Below are positions 33,712 through 42,562 of a stretch of DNA of 64,000 nucleotides, piece by piece. Under the pieces are notes generated by a model, which worked only from the letters and a program-made list of their open reading frames with translations, did not search any database and was not told the origin of the DNA. Numbering within the stretch: position 1 is the first letter of the stretch; each line of letters starts with the position of its first letter. The stretch lies in contig NZ_CM001240.1 in the NCBI RefSeq assembly GCF_000230835.1, forward strand, positions 6,218,279 through 6,282,278, written 5' to 3'. The stretch is from Clostridium sp. DL-VIII (GTDB taxonomy: Bacteria; Bacillota; Clostridia; Clostridiales; Clostridiaceae). Position numbers and translations under genes: made by a program.

Positions 33712-36047
33712 TTCTTCTCCCCTCTCTTCTTTAAGGATTGGGGACTGTTAATAATTTTAAATTTCTTCTGTATACCTGATCCACGGTTAACAGTAATTCT
33801 ATTTACTTTTATAGATTTTCTTTGGAACCCTTTCTCCGTTGAAACAGAATATCCAACTTTAGAAGGCTGTTGTTTCTCTATATTTGAAGTCCGATTGCTT
33901 TGCTTATCAGATGGAGGTTTATGTTCTGTTCTTGTTGAAGTTCTATCTTTTCTCACAATTTTACGTTCTTTATTTGATAGTGGATTATCTAAGTTATCAT
34001 CCTTTAATTTTTCTATAGGTTCTTTAATAACTCTTTCATTTGGCCTATTGGCATTTGGTTTATTCTTGTTACCATTTTTTATATCAGGTTGTATAGTTTC
34101 CGCTTCATCCCTTTTGACGGGATTAAATGCTTTTCCTTGTGTTCCAGTTGTAGCAGGTCTTTCATGAGCTGAATTAGTAATTTTACTAGGTTCTACTGGA
34201 TTTTCAGTTTTGCTTTTACGTGCCTGTTCCATTTTTAAACGGCGTTCTGCAATTGTCATTCTTCGCTTATTTTCTTTATCTTTTCTTCCTTGCTGTCTTG
34301 CTTTTCTTGTATCCGTAATACTTGTTTTAAAGTCAGAAATTCCATCTTCAATTTGTGATTTTCCATGATACAAAGCATACTTAGCATTAACTGGTAAATC
34401 CTTTGCCTGCTCTTTAATATGCCCTGCTGTATCTTTGATGTGGTCTTTAGTATCCATTACTTTACCTGCTGCTTGTCCAGCTCTTCTTCCAAATGGTTCT
34501 TTATTATTAGGATTTTCCTGTTGCTTTCCGTCTGCTCTTGTATGATCCGCTTGCGCAGTTCTTGAAGCAGAACTTCTAAAATCATTACTTGATTTTTTAC
34601 CTGCATTAGATTTTTTCCCATTAGCTGCAATTGAACGTCCAAGCTTATGTTGCAGCCGGTGCATATGAGCCATCATAAGCATACGTGGTCTTCTTAAAAT
34701 CTGCCTTCCCATGCTTTGAGATTCACCGCTTTGTAGTGAAAACATGCTCATTAAATCACCAAGTTTAAAGTAAATACCTGCAAAGGCCACTATCTGTAAG
34801 AAAGCTATTAAAAAAAATGGATAGCCAGTGGATAAATTATAAAGCATAGTAGAAATACTAAAAGCAGTTGTGACTATTAATGTAATTCCTGCTCTTGACA
34901 TAATAGTATTAAATAGCTTCATAATGGCACGCTTTGTCATGCTCTCAAAGGTCGGTATCATACTTAACAGAAAACTTACTGGTAAAAACATTGCATAAAT
35001 TATAAAAAGCACCTGCGAAAAAATCATAATGCCAGTAAGCAGAAATACAAAGGCTGAAATTCCAATATTGAAGATAAAAAGAAAAAACACCATTCCTAAA
35101 CGATTAATAGTTTTTGTTATGGTGAGATTGGTATTTTTATTATCTTCTATTTCAGACTTTACTATATCTTCTCTATCTTTTCCGTTATTATCATCTGGAC
35201 TTGTAGCGAGTAATTTTTCAACCCTGTTTTCTCCAATAGCTTTTATATCAGAGTTATCATATTGAAGTAGTAACCAAGGCTGCTTTACCTGTATAGCAAA
35301 CAAACTATCACGAATAAGGTCTACGCTGTCTTTGTCCTGGCTTTTAGAGTTCGGCATTACAATTTTTGTACCAATTGATAAACTGGCATTACTAATGTCA
35401 GCAGAAAAGCCATTAATTTTTTCGATATAGTCTGGTGCATAGGCAATAAATGCAGCTGATAATACAAACACAACAATGAAATTCACGACTGCATGAATAG
35501 CTTTTGTAGTTTCCCTTTTGATAAGTCCTGTATAACCAACATAAATTCCAAGTATCAAAATGAAAATTAACAAAAAACCTTCATAGAAGCCATTTGAAGA
35601 AAAACCACTTGTACTAATACCTGCTATAGTCTGCATATTCTTTCCGATTGAATCTGCTGTTGCCGATATAAAATCAAGAGAATAGGCTTCCTGCACTAAG
35701 TACCCTGTAGCATTAGATAGAAAAAGGCTGATAGTCCATATAAAATTTGTAATAGCATATAGACCATACATAACCTGTTTTCCAATACCATCAATCCAAT
35801 TCCAAGGTAACCAATCCCAGCTATTATCTACGTAAAAGTCAATCTGGTAATTATCTAGTGGATATTTACTGTATTCATTACTAGCCTTTACCGTATCATC
35901 AACAAGCCCTGCTGCATGTGCCACTGTTCCCATTATTGCTAATATAAAAATAGCAATCACTAATACCCCAAGTACAGTAATTGCTATTTTCATTGCACGC
36001 TGACAATTAAATTTTTCTTTCTGTTTCTTTATCTTTGCTTGCTTCAT
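33708..36047 (-). CDS. Conjugation membrane protein, Tn916 Orf15 (VirB6-like)
   Basis: 779-residue polytopic protein of the mating channel. N-terminal hydrophobic segment, then about seven to eight more between residues 90 and 440 (e.g. GISAFVFLLTGIMIFSQVLF). The last 300 residues form a long, charged, low-complexity cytosolic tail rich in Lys, Arg and Asn (e.g. IKEPIEKLKDDNLDNPLSNK). Overlaps the VirB4 gene by four bases upstream and orf14 by four downstream. Family length matches Tn916 Orf15. Confidence 0.86.
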   Translation of the reverse strand: MKQAKIKKQKEKFNCQRAMKIAITVLGVLVIAIFILAIMGTVAHAAGLVDDTVKASNEYSKYPLDNYQIDFYVDNSWDWLPWNWIDGIGKQVMYGLYAITNFIWTISLFLSNATGYLVQEAYSLDFISATADSIGKNMQTIAGISTSGFSSNGFYEGFLLIFILILGIYVGYTGLIKRETTKAIHAVVNFIVVFVLSAAFIAYAPDYIEKINGFSADISNASLSIGTKIVMPNSKSQDKDSVDLIRDSLFAIQVKQPWLLLQYDNSDIKAIGENRVEKLLATSPDDNNGKDREDIVKSEIEDNKNTNLTITKTINRLGMVFFLFIFNIGISAFVFLLTGIMIFSQVLFIIYAMFLPVSFLLSMIPTFESMTKRAIMKLFNTIMSRAGITLIVTTAFSISTMLYNLSTGYPFFLIAFLQIVAFAGIYFKLGDLMSMFSLQSGESQSMGRQILRRPRMLMMAHMHRLQHKLGRSIAANGKKSNAGKKSSNDFRSSASRTAQADHTRADGKQQENPNNKEPFGRRAGQAAGKVMDTKDHIKDTAGHIKEQAKDLPVNAKYALYHGKSQIEDGISDFKTSITDTRKARQQGRKDKENKRRMTIAERRLKMEQARKSKTENPVEPSKITNSAHERPATTGTQGKAFNPVKRDEAETIQPDIKNGNKNKPNANRPNERVIKEPIEKLKDDNLDNPLSNKERKIVRKDRTSTRTEHKPPSDKQSNRTSNIEKQQPSKVGYSVSTEKGFQRKSIKVNRITVNRGSGIQKKFKIINSPQSLKKRGEKK

Positions 36048-38497
36048 TGCTTTACCTCTTTTCTCACAGGTGGACGAGTATCAAAAGCGTGCAGTAATTC
36101 TTCAAAAATCGTATGGAATTGTATTACACCAACTCTACCGTATAAATCTCTGACAAGGCACTGTCCATTCTCCAAATCACGTAAGCGTTTCTGATTATTT
36201 TCATCCTCCTTATCTACTCCAAAAAATTCTAAAGTTTTCTTTATCTCATTAATGTCTGTAGAACGGAAAGCAAACTTTAAGCCTAGATTGTTCTTAAGCT
36301 TTTCATCTAGCAGGTCATCTGTGTTCTGCGTTACGAAATATACACCTGCATTCATGGCTCTACCAGCACGCACCAACTTCATTGAAAGTGTCTTTCCCTG
36401 TGCTACTTGCAGAAAGCTCCATGCTTCATCAAGGTCTACAATTTTAAAGATGCTACGGTCAGAATGTATAAAGTCAAGTGCAAAGGTACTAATAACAATT
36501 AGCATAGCCACCGAAAGTAACTCCATTGTGGTATATTCCTCAAAAGATGTTTCCTTATCTGGCAGTACTAAATCAGCTACCTGTATAATATTTAGCTGTT
36601 TTTCTAAGCTTATAGATTGAGATATAGAACCATCTGAAAATAATAAGTGTGCAAAATCATAATCTATGAAAGATTCGATATGTTCTGCAATACTATTGCT
36701 TATGGTGGTATTTTCGGCTCTCAATTCATCTATAATTAATAGAAGTCCTCTTTTTTCACTCTTTGTCACAGCTCTTATTGCTTTTCTTAATACTGGAAAC
36801 TTCTCACCATCACGAGATGAAATACCTGTGAGGAATGTTAATATATCAATTGCTAAACTTTCAGAATCCTTTGGTCTTTTCATAATCACATAAGGATCAA
36901 GAAGTCCTTTATTACTCTCTTCACTTGTAAGATTTACGATATTGATTTCCTCTGCAATTTCTGGCAGTGTTTCTTTCCAATTTCCACGTTCTGATTTAGG
37001 ATCTACAATAACCGCCTGTGCCCCAAATAGTACAGAGTAATAAACAATCATATTATTTGAAAATGACTTTCCTCCACCTAACGAACCGACAAAGGCGGCA
37101 GCCAAAGCATTAGTAACCGAACCTTTAACCCCTTGACTTGCAAGAGCAGGTTTTAAATATACATTTCTTCCTGTATCAAGGTTATATCCTATATAAATTC
37201 CTTCTGTTTCTCCTAACATTTGAGTTGCTCCAAAGCCTAAACCAGCTAAAAAATCAGAAGTCACATATTGTATATAATCATTCATATATCTTTTACTTGC
37301 AGGAATAAATTCATTGTGTAAGCCCGCCATGTCTCCAAAAGGTCTAACAAGTTTAACATTCAAATCGTCATAAAAGTCCTTAACTTCATTGCATCTACGC
37401 TTCAACTCGTCTATGTCTGGCGCAGATACCCTTACCACATAGCTAAGCTTATACATTGACTCCTTGCTCTGATCTAAATTTGTTTCAAGCTCATTTACAC
37501 TGTCCAAGGCTTCCATAACATTTGAGCTTGTTTCTGTATTACTTTCCAAAGCGTGGTTATCAAGGTCTTTTAATTCCTTTTTCTTATTACGAATGGTAGA
37601 TAAAGCTTTTTTATTTGCTACTATTTCTACATTCATACTTGTATCAATGGGAAAAGTAAATTGCTGCTGCTGATAATAAAAAATTTCTGATGAAGGAAAA
37701 TCCAATTCTCCAACAATGGAATTAATGGTAAAGTAAGTGACATAGGATGTTGATTCTTCATGTTCAATTTTTAAATATCGCTGGTTTTCTTCAACCAGAC
37801 AGCGAGTAGGCTTCAATAAATCATAACGTTTTACCAAGGTTTCCTCTTTGAATTTCTTACTAGTCAAATAATACTCATAATCTTCATAGGCTGTTCCTGT
37901 CTGACCATATAAATGTTCAATAAGATATCCAAAATCATTTTTATCTAAACGACGAACTTTAAAACGACGTGAAATCTTATTCTCTAGTAATTTTTCCATC
38001 TTTGTAAAACGTCCAATTTCATTATTACTCATTGAAACAAAGTCACCCATAAATTTATGATTTACTTCATTTAAGAAATCAGAAAGTGCATTTATTGCTT
38101 CTTTTTTAAGATTCTTTATTGTTACTTCCTGTTCATTTAGCAACAGCTTAAAACCAATAAAAAATCTATAGTCAATCTGATTATCACCAATCATAGAAAC
38201 TAGAGCCTCTGCTTGCTCGTCTATTTTTTTATATGCAACTTCTTTTAGCCTGCCTGTCACTTCCTGCTTGGAGCGTTCTTGTGTTGCTCGTATACTGGAT
38301 TCTGTACTAATCTGCAAGGCATGAATTTTACCGTCATGATTTTGTGCAATCAGCTGGCGAAAGCTGTCATGCACGATAAATTTCTGTTCTGCTGACAGAA
38401 AGGAATAATTATAAGGAATCAGTTCATAGTAGGCAAAACATTCTCCATCATGATTCCATACCAAATTATTTTCAATATATTTAATTGGATATGCCAT
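36044..38497 (-). CDS. Conjugation ATPase, Tn916 Orf16 (VirB4/TraE-like)
   Basis: 817-residue motor of the type IV secretion machine. Walker A is AFVGSLGGGKSFSNN near residue 470 and Walker B is FKIVDLDEAWSFL near 690; the TQNTDDLL block follows. N-terminal half carries the VirB4-specific domain. The start at 38497 follows AAGGAG; a codon nine bases upstream reads through the site. Start overlaps the end of orf17 by 17 bases. Known role of family: energises channel assembly and transfer. Confidence 0.9.
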   Translation of the reverse strand: MAYPIKYIENNLVWNHDGECFAYYELIPYNYSFLSAEQKFIVHDSFRQLIAQNHDGKIHALQISTESSIRATQERSKQEVTGRLKEVAYKKIDEQAEALVSMIGDNQIDYRFFIGFKLLLNEQEVTIKNLKKEAINALSDFLNEVNHKFMGDFVSMSNNEIGRFTKMEKLLENKISRRFKVRRLDKNDFGYLIEHLYGQTGTAYEDYEYYLTSKKFKEETLVKRYDLLKPTRCLVEENQRYLKIEHEESTSYVTYFTINSIVGELDFPSSEIFYYQQQQFTFPIDTSMNVEIVANKKALSTIRNKKKELKDLDNHALESNTETSSNVMEALDSVNELETNLDQSKESMYKLSYVVRVSAPDIDELKRRCNEVKDFYDDLNVKLVRPFGDMAGLHNEFIPASKRYMNDYIQYVTSDFLAGLGFGATQMLGETEGIYIGYNLDTGRNVYLKPALASQGVKGSVTNALAAAFVGSLGGGKSFSNNMIVYYSVLFGAQAVIVDPKSERGNWKETLPEIAEEINIVNLTSEESNKGLLDPYVIMKRPKDSESLAIDILTFLTGISSRDGEKFPVLRKAIRAVTKSEKRGLLLIIDELRAENTTISNSIAEHIESFIDYDFAHLLFSDGSISQSISLEKQLNIIQVADLVLPDKETSFEEYTTMELLSVAMLIVISTFALDFIHSDRSIFKIVDLDEAWSFLQVAQGKTLSMKLVRAGRAMNAGVYFVTQNTDDLLDEKLKNNLGLKFAFRSTDINEIKKTLEFFGVDKEDENNQKRLRDLENGQCLVRDLYGRVGVIQFHTIFEELLHAFDTRPPVRKEVKQ

Positions 38498-38873
38498 AAA
38501 CTTCACTCCTTACTATTGTTATTGCCTCGTTCATCCTCTGGTTGTGAAGCTTCACTGGTTTACCTGCATAAGTTACTTTTGGTCTAATAATGTACGCAAT
38601 AAAAGATTTTAAAAATCCATAAGGCTTCTTTCCATCAAAGGTCTTCTGACACATAAACCAAGTTATCCCCATTGGAATTCCAAAATATTTTAAAAAAGCC
38701 CCATTTATCATAGAAAGTGGCGGTATATTTTCTAGCAGCATAACAACAAACAGTGACAAAACAAACCATGTCATTTGCGTAAAGGTAATTGGAAATGGTA
38801 ACTTAAAATCATTAATAGAATAAAGCACTTTTTCCACTGACCATATACTTGTATAACTTCTTATTTTTTTCAT
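38481..38873 (-). CDS. Conjugation membrane protein, Tn916 Orf17 (TcpE family)
   Basis: 130-residue protein with two close hydrophobic segments (TFTQMTWFVLSLFVVMLLEN and YFGIPMGITWFMCQ). The typical end KVTYAGKPVKLHNQRMNE matches the TcpE family. AAAGGAG precedes the ATG. It probably forms part of the inner-membrane complex with the VirB4-like protein, whose gene it overlaps. Confidence 0.83.
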   Translation of the reverse strand: MKKIRSYTSIWSVEKVLYSINDFKLPFPITFTQMTWFVLSLFVVMLLENIPPLSMINGAFLKYFGIPMGITWFMCQKTFDGKKPYGFLKSFIAYIIRPKVTYAGKPVKLHNQRMNEAITIVRSEVYGISN

Positions 38874-38953
38874 GTGATGCTCCTTTCTTTTTACAATAGA
38901 AAAAAAGCAGTTCCATAAATAAGAACTGCCCCATAAAATCAGTTATTTAATTG

Positions 38954-39454
38954 TTATCCTATATATTCAAAAACACCATGAGCTGTAACAAGAAAGTTTC
39001 CATTTAACTCTAAATCTCGTCCATAAGATTCATAGTCAATGTAATCTTGAAGACTAGCTGGCATTTCTCCAAATGTTCCTGTTTCTTTAATAACATAACG
39101 TGCTACATCGTCCATATCATCGCAATCTGGATAATAGATAATATCGTCAACATGTTCTGCCATTTCTTCAAAACTGCTGAAAAAGCTTGTCTGAATTTCT
39201 CTCATTTCAAATTCAATATGTGTTCCTTCAAGTTCTTCAGCCAAAGCACATAAACGATTAATTTCCTCAATCGGAGTATATTCGTCAATATCAAAAGGTA
39301 ATTCATAATCATGTATGGCATACTCTTCATATTCACCATTTAAGCCTATTTTTTCTTTCATGTCTTCTATGTCAATAGGTGGAGTAAACCAAGCTCCAAC
39401 CAATTCACCTTCGTTGTATTTACCTAAATTTGCAATATAAACATGCATCTCCAT
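38954..39454 (-). CDS. ardA: Antirestriction protein ArdA (Tn916 Orf18)
   Basis: 166-residue, strongly acidic DNA-mimic protein that blocks type I restriction enzymes after entry into a new host. Seen: MHVYIANLGKYNEGELVGAW at the start, the repeated acidic blocks (EYEEYAIHDYELPFDIDEYT), and the antirestriction block around EEMAEHVDDIIYYPDCDDMD. Length equals Tn916 ArdA. An alternative ATG two codons downstream is possible. Hairpin GCAGTTC/AGAACTGC follows near 38909-38930. Confidence 0.92.
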   Translation of the reverse strand: MEMHVYIANLGKYNEGELVGAWFTPPIDIEDMKEKIGLNGEYEEYAIHDYELPFDIDEYTPIEEINRLCALAEELEGTHIEFEMREIQTSFFSSFEEMAEHVDDIIYYPDCDDMDDVARYVIKETGTFGEMPASLQDYIDYESYGRDLELNGNFLVTAHGVFEYIG

Positions 39455-39567
39455 ATAACAACATCAAATCCTTTCTAAAATTAAGTATAAAAAAACAGCA
39501 AACCTCACTAGATTCACTGTTTTAATTTGAATTAACTTTCTTTATTGAATAATTTATTTATTTATTA

Positions 39568-39789
39568 TTATGCTCCTATAATTTTATTGAACAATTGTAA
39601 TAGAATATCCTTAACTCCAGATGCATTGAATACAAGGCCAACTGCAATTAAAGCAATAACTAAAAATCCAATAAGTTTTGAAAACTCACGTTTGAATCCT
39701 AAATATACTCCAATAACCACAATTGCCATAAGTACTAAAGATTGAGCATTCGATAAAAACCAATTGTATAAATTTTGTCCGAAATTCAT
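39568..39789 (-). CDS. Small conjugation membrane protein (Tn916 Orf19/TcpD-like)
   Basis: 73 residues, with two hydrophobic helices (SLVLMAIVVIGVYLGFKREF; LIGFLVIALIAVGLVF). Located between the relaxase and ardA genes exactly where Tn916 has orf19. It likely sits in the inner-membrane part of the channel. Function is inferred from position and family resemblance. Confidence 0.78.
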   Translation of the reverse strand: MNFGQNLYNWFLSNAQSLVLMAIVVIGVYLGFKREFSKLIGFLVIALIAVGLVFNASGVKDILLQLFNKIIGA

Positions 39790-39814
39790 AAAATTTCTCC
39801 TCTCATTATTTAAA

Positions 39815-41014
39815 TTATTTGACAGGCAGCCTTTTAGTTATCACCTCCTTAACTATAGCCGCCTGCTGTTTTAAAATTTTCTCATGTTTTTCTTTAAGCT
39901 CTGCATTGGTTATGATTTCATTTATAAATTGTGTGTTATTAATTTCATCAAGTTTCATAGCCATTTTTAAAGTTGGTGCAACTTGCCGAGAAATCCAATT
40001 CAAAGTTTTTCTGAATGAATAAGGTTCTGGCTTTGTCGTAAGTTTCATAGATTCTCGATTTTCTCCAATAAACCAAGCCCATTCATTATTTAATTTCCAA
40101 TCGCTGCGAGGTTTTTTATCCTCTTTATCCACAAAACGAACATATCTGTTGATAATTTTAAAAGCTGTGCTCTCTGGATTGTCATAATACATCAAATCTC
40201 TAATAGCGTAATAAGCTCTTTCATTTTTTAATCTAATTTCAAACCGATTTTTAACTTCTGCATCTTCTATTGGAATATTATTTTTCTTATACTGTTCATA
40301 ATCTTTTTCATAAATACAAAAGTAAACCTCACTTTGTAATGAACCAATATATAACGTATTTCCCATGCACTCCTTTTCATCTTTGCGTACAAGTTCACCA
40401 CTTCTACAATTCTTAAATCTGCGGAAAACTGAAACACATTCCTCATTCCTGCATTTTTCTGTGAGGTTAGGAATATTTAAAATTCCTAATTTGTCATTTA
40501 TAGCGAGATCAAGCCGTTTCATTACACCACCTTCCCCCAGTGCATCCATAAAAAATTCATACCAGCTTCGCTCCTGTGCAAGAAGATAATTTTCAAACTG
40601 ACGGCAGCCACGCCCTTTCAGTTCCACAAGCACGCCTTTTTCTTCTTCTCCAGATACAAGTATAAAAATATCACCCATGCAATAATGTTCTGAATAAGAG
40701 TAAAAACCATAATCTTCATGAAGCATATAGGACAGTTTCAGCCTCAAAACATCTTCTACAATATGCTTAACATCAAGTGTTGGAAATCGAATCCTAACAT
40801 AATCAAATAGCATTTCCAACGGTGAATCTGGATTAAAGCGTTCTAATGCTTTTGAAATAGATAATTGAAGCTCTGCTGATGGACTAACCTTGCCAGTTTC
40901 AATGTCACTTAAATACTGCCTTGTAATACCAGCAGCTACTGCAAGCTTGTTTTGTGAAATGCCATATTCATTCCTCTTTTCTTTTAATTCTTTCACCCAT
41001 GAGCTTTCTTCCAA
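39815..41014 (-). CDS. Relaxase, Tn916 Orf20 (MobT/Rep_trans type) with N-terminal HTH
   Basis: Nicks oriT and starts transfer and rolling-circle replication of the element. An XRE helix-turn-helix is at residues about 10-65 (EYGISQNKLAVAAGITRQYL, SDIETGKV). The Rep_trans nuclease body follows (YGFYSYSEHYCMGDIFILVS; FEIRLKNERAYYAIRDLMYY). The start is probably TTG 41014, 8 bases after GGAGG; the longer frame from 41029 includes that site. The oriT-like palindrome is about 1.1 kb upstream, on the other side of the XRE gene. About 399 residues, as in Tn916. Confidence 0.88.
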   Translation of the reverse strand: MEESSWVKELKEKRNEYGISQNKLAVAAGITRQYLSDIETGKVSPSAELQLSISKALERFNPDSPLEMLFDYVRIRFPTLDVKHIVEDVLRLKLSYMLHEDYGFYSYSEHYCMGDIFILVSGEEEKGVLVELKGRGCRQFENYLLAQERSWYEFFMDALGEGGVMKRLDLAINDKLGILNIPNLTEKCRNEECVSVFRRFKNCRSGELVRKDEKECMGNTLYIGSLQSEVYFCIYEKDYEQYKKNNIPIEDAEVKNRFEIRLKNERAYYAIRDLMYYDNPESTAFKIINRYVRFVDKEDKKPRSDWKLNNEWAWFIGENRESMKLTTKPEPYSFRKTLNWISRQVAPTLKMAMKLDEINNTQFINEIITNAELKEKHEKILKQQAAIVKEVITKRLPVK

Positions 41015-41256
41015 TAAAAATTCCTCCAATCAAAAAAGCGCATATCAACTCTTAGCATCAGTTGACATACGCCATACTTTTAATTTTTTATTATTATGAT
41101 AATCTAATCTCAAATAGTTTGTCCCTCATAAAATACATCCTAACTTTTTTCATATAAAAAATACCTTTTTTCAAATATGCTACCTATGTAATGATTCCTA
41201 AAATGCGCACGTATAATACTCACTTCCTTTCATGCTATCAAAATTCTTTATAAAAT

Positions 41257-41300
41257 AAAAAGTACATAAGCAGAAATAATAATCTACTCATGTACTTTTT
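41257..41300 (-). terminator. Terminator after the XRE regulator gene
   Basis: AAAAAGTACAT (41257-41267) pairs with ATGTACTTTTT (41290-41300); the minus strand then runs into T-rich text. It lies 30 bases past the stop of the XRE gene. Confidence 0.6.
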
Positions 41301-41327
41301 ATTTTAATCACTTATTTATTTTAAGCG

Positions 41328-41669
41328 TCATAATTCAGTGTCATTATCCTTTTCCCAAGGCGGTAAAGCATCAAGCAAATTTAATATAATTTCTTGGTCT
41401 TTAATACTTCTATGACTTAATTTATCAACTATATCATTAATTACATCTCTATCCTTATCTGAAAATCTAAATATATCCAAGAAACTCACGTTTAGTGCAT
41501 TGACCACCTTTTCTAAACTTTCAATCGTTGCGTTTCGTTCTCCTCGCTCTAATTTTCCAATATGAGATGTGCTTACATCTGCTTTTAATGCTAAAGCCTC
41601 TTGACTTAATCCTTGCTTGATTCTTAATTCTTGTATTCTTTGACCTATACGAATTTTGATATCTACCAT
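41328..41669 (-). CDS. XRE-family regulator in the transfer region
   Basis: 113-residue DNA-binding protein. Helix-turn-helix at residues about 8-63 (IGQRIQELRIKQGLSQEALA, LKADVSTSHIGKLERGERNA). C-terminal 45 residues are helical and probably dimerise. Not part of the standard Tn916 set between orf20 and orf21; it separates the relaxase gene from oriT. Likely an immunity-type repressor controlling transfer genes or the divergent Spo0E-like gene. Target not known; the truncated orf9 may make it the main remaining repressor. Confidence 0.78.
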   Translation of the reverse strand: MVDIKIRIGQRIQELRIKQGLSQEALALKADVSTSHIGKLERGERNATIESLEKVVNALNVSFLDIFRFSDKDRDVINDIVDKLSHRSIKDQEIILNLLDALPPWEKDNDTEL

Positions 41670-41795
41670 AATATTAATGCCCCCACCGCCAAACTATTTT
41701 ATACTATATAAATAGAATAAAAATGTATAAATAGGTTTTTATTGTAACTTATGTGCATATTATATCGAAGGCTATTTAAGGAGGCAAATTAATAT

Positions 41796-41954
41796 ATGGA
41801 GGATATAGAACATAAAATAGATATACTAAGGCAACTATTATATGCAAAAATAGATAGTAATAATAATATAATAAGCGCTGAAATTTTAAGATTAAGCCAA
41901 GAATTGGACGAACTTATTGTTGAAGCGTATAAAAAGCAACTTAATCTTACATAA
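41796..41954 (+). CDS. Spo0E-family aspartyl-phosphate phosphatase-like small protein
   Basis: 52 residues, on the opposite strand to the surrounding transfer genes. The text AEILRLSQELDELIVEAYKK contains the SQELD motif that defines Spo0E-like phosphatases, preceded by a first helix (EHKIDILRQLLYAKI). AAGGAGG lies 11 bases before the ATG. Spo0E proteins dephosphorylate Spo0A-P and delay sporulation. An element carrying one may hold its host in vegetative growth; that is inference. Confidence 0.8.
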   Translation: MEDIEHKIDILRQLLYAKIDSNNNIISAEILRLSQELDELIVEAYKKQLNLT

Positions 41955-42138
41955 AAAAAATATTATTAACTTTTGTTAGTGTTTAAATGAACTTATATAA
42001 TTTCTATACTTTTAAATTGTTTGACTAAAATTAAGTGTCAACTTTTAAGTCTTAGTTGACATTTAATTTTATTTTCTGAAACCTGTTGAAACTAAATGGA
42101 TTTCCACCTATTTTATTCCCTATTTCCAGTCGATTTGT

Positions 42139-42162
42139 GCCCCCCTGTTAGATACGGGGGGC
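42139..42162. other. oriT-like palindrome of the Tn916/ICEBs1 type
   Basis: The minus strand reads GCCCCCCGTATCTAACAGGG then GGGC: a C-run/G-run inverted repeat with the GTATCTAAC centre. From memory, ICEBs1 and Tn916 nick sites have the same C-run, CTAAC, G-run layout. The position upstream of orf20 and downstream of orf21 is also that of Tn916 oriT. The flanking text CGATTTGTGC and CCTATTTCCAGT is the kind found there too. Confidence 0.82.
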
Positions 42163-42169
42163 TAATTAT

Positions 42170-42253
42170 GCAGGCGTGGCTTCGCCGCACCTGCAAGCAG
42201 ACAGGAATCACCTGCGGCTTTCGCTTCGCACGCCGCCTGCGATTCCTGCCTGC
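42170..42253. repeat. GC-rich stem-loops next to oriT
   Basis: GCAGG..CCTGC with inner GTGGC/GCCGC forms one hairpin (42170-42194). A larger inverted repeat pairs 42197-42218 with 42232-42253 (GCAGACAGGAATC against GATTCCTGCCTGC). Together they are the most GC-rich text in the element. Could terminate the Spo0E transcript, or serve DNA processing such as a single-strand origin; not decidable here. Confidence 0.5.
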
Positions 42254-42274
42254 TTTCTTGTTGTTTTAAATCTT

Positions 42275-42541
42275 TTAGCTAAACCCAAGATAAGACACTA
42301 TCACTTGTCCATCTTCTACGTTAATATTAAACTCAAATCTTATAGGATATTCTGCTTTTGTTTGTCCATAATCTAAATAAACACTACAAATCATATCAGC
42401 AGTAAATTCAGAAAAAACACTTTGCAATATTCTAGTACCAGATGATTTACAAAAATCTGCTGCCTGTTCTTCAAAATCCTTAATGTATTCATCATAGCCT
42501 ATAATTTCCTCAACATTTTCAATAGAATACATTTCTTGCAT
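42275..42541 (-). CDS. Small hypothetical protein between orf21 and oriT
   Basis: 88 residues, acidic, with no family that I recognise. Text: MYSIENVEEIIGYDEYIKDF, CKSSGTRILQSVFSEFTADM, ICSVYLDYGQTKAEYPIRFE. The start at 42541 lies 9 bases after GGAGGTG; an earlier TTG covers that site and was rejected. It begins 21 bases after the stop of orf21 and is probably co-expressed. The beta-rich second half suggests a small globular domain. Role in transfer unknown. Confidence 0.6.
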   Translation of the reverse strand: MQEMYSIENVEEIIGYDEYIKDFEEQAADFCKSSGTRILQSVFSEFTADMICSVYLDYGQTKAEYPIRFEFNINVEDGQVIVSYLGFS

Positions 42542-42562
42542 GAAATTAAACACCTCCAAACT

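Noticed and set aside
39545..39745. 66-codon plus-strand frame over orf19
   Set aside because: Shadow of the TcpD-like gene on the other strand, which has the expected position and helices.
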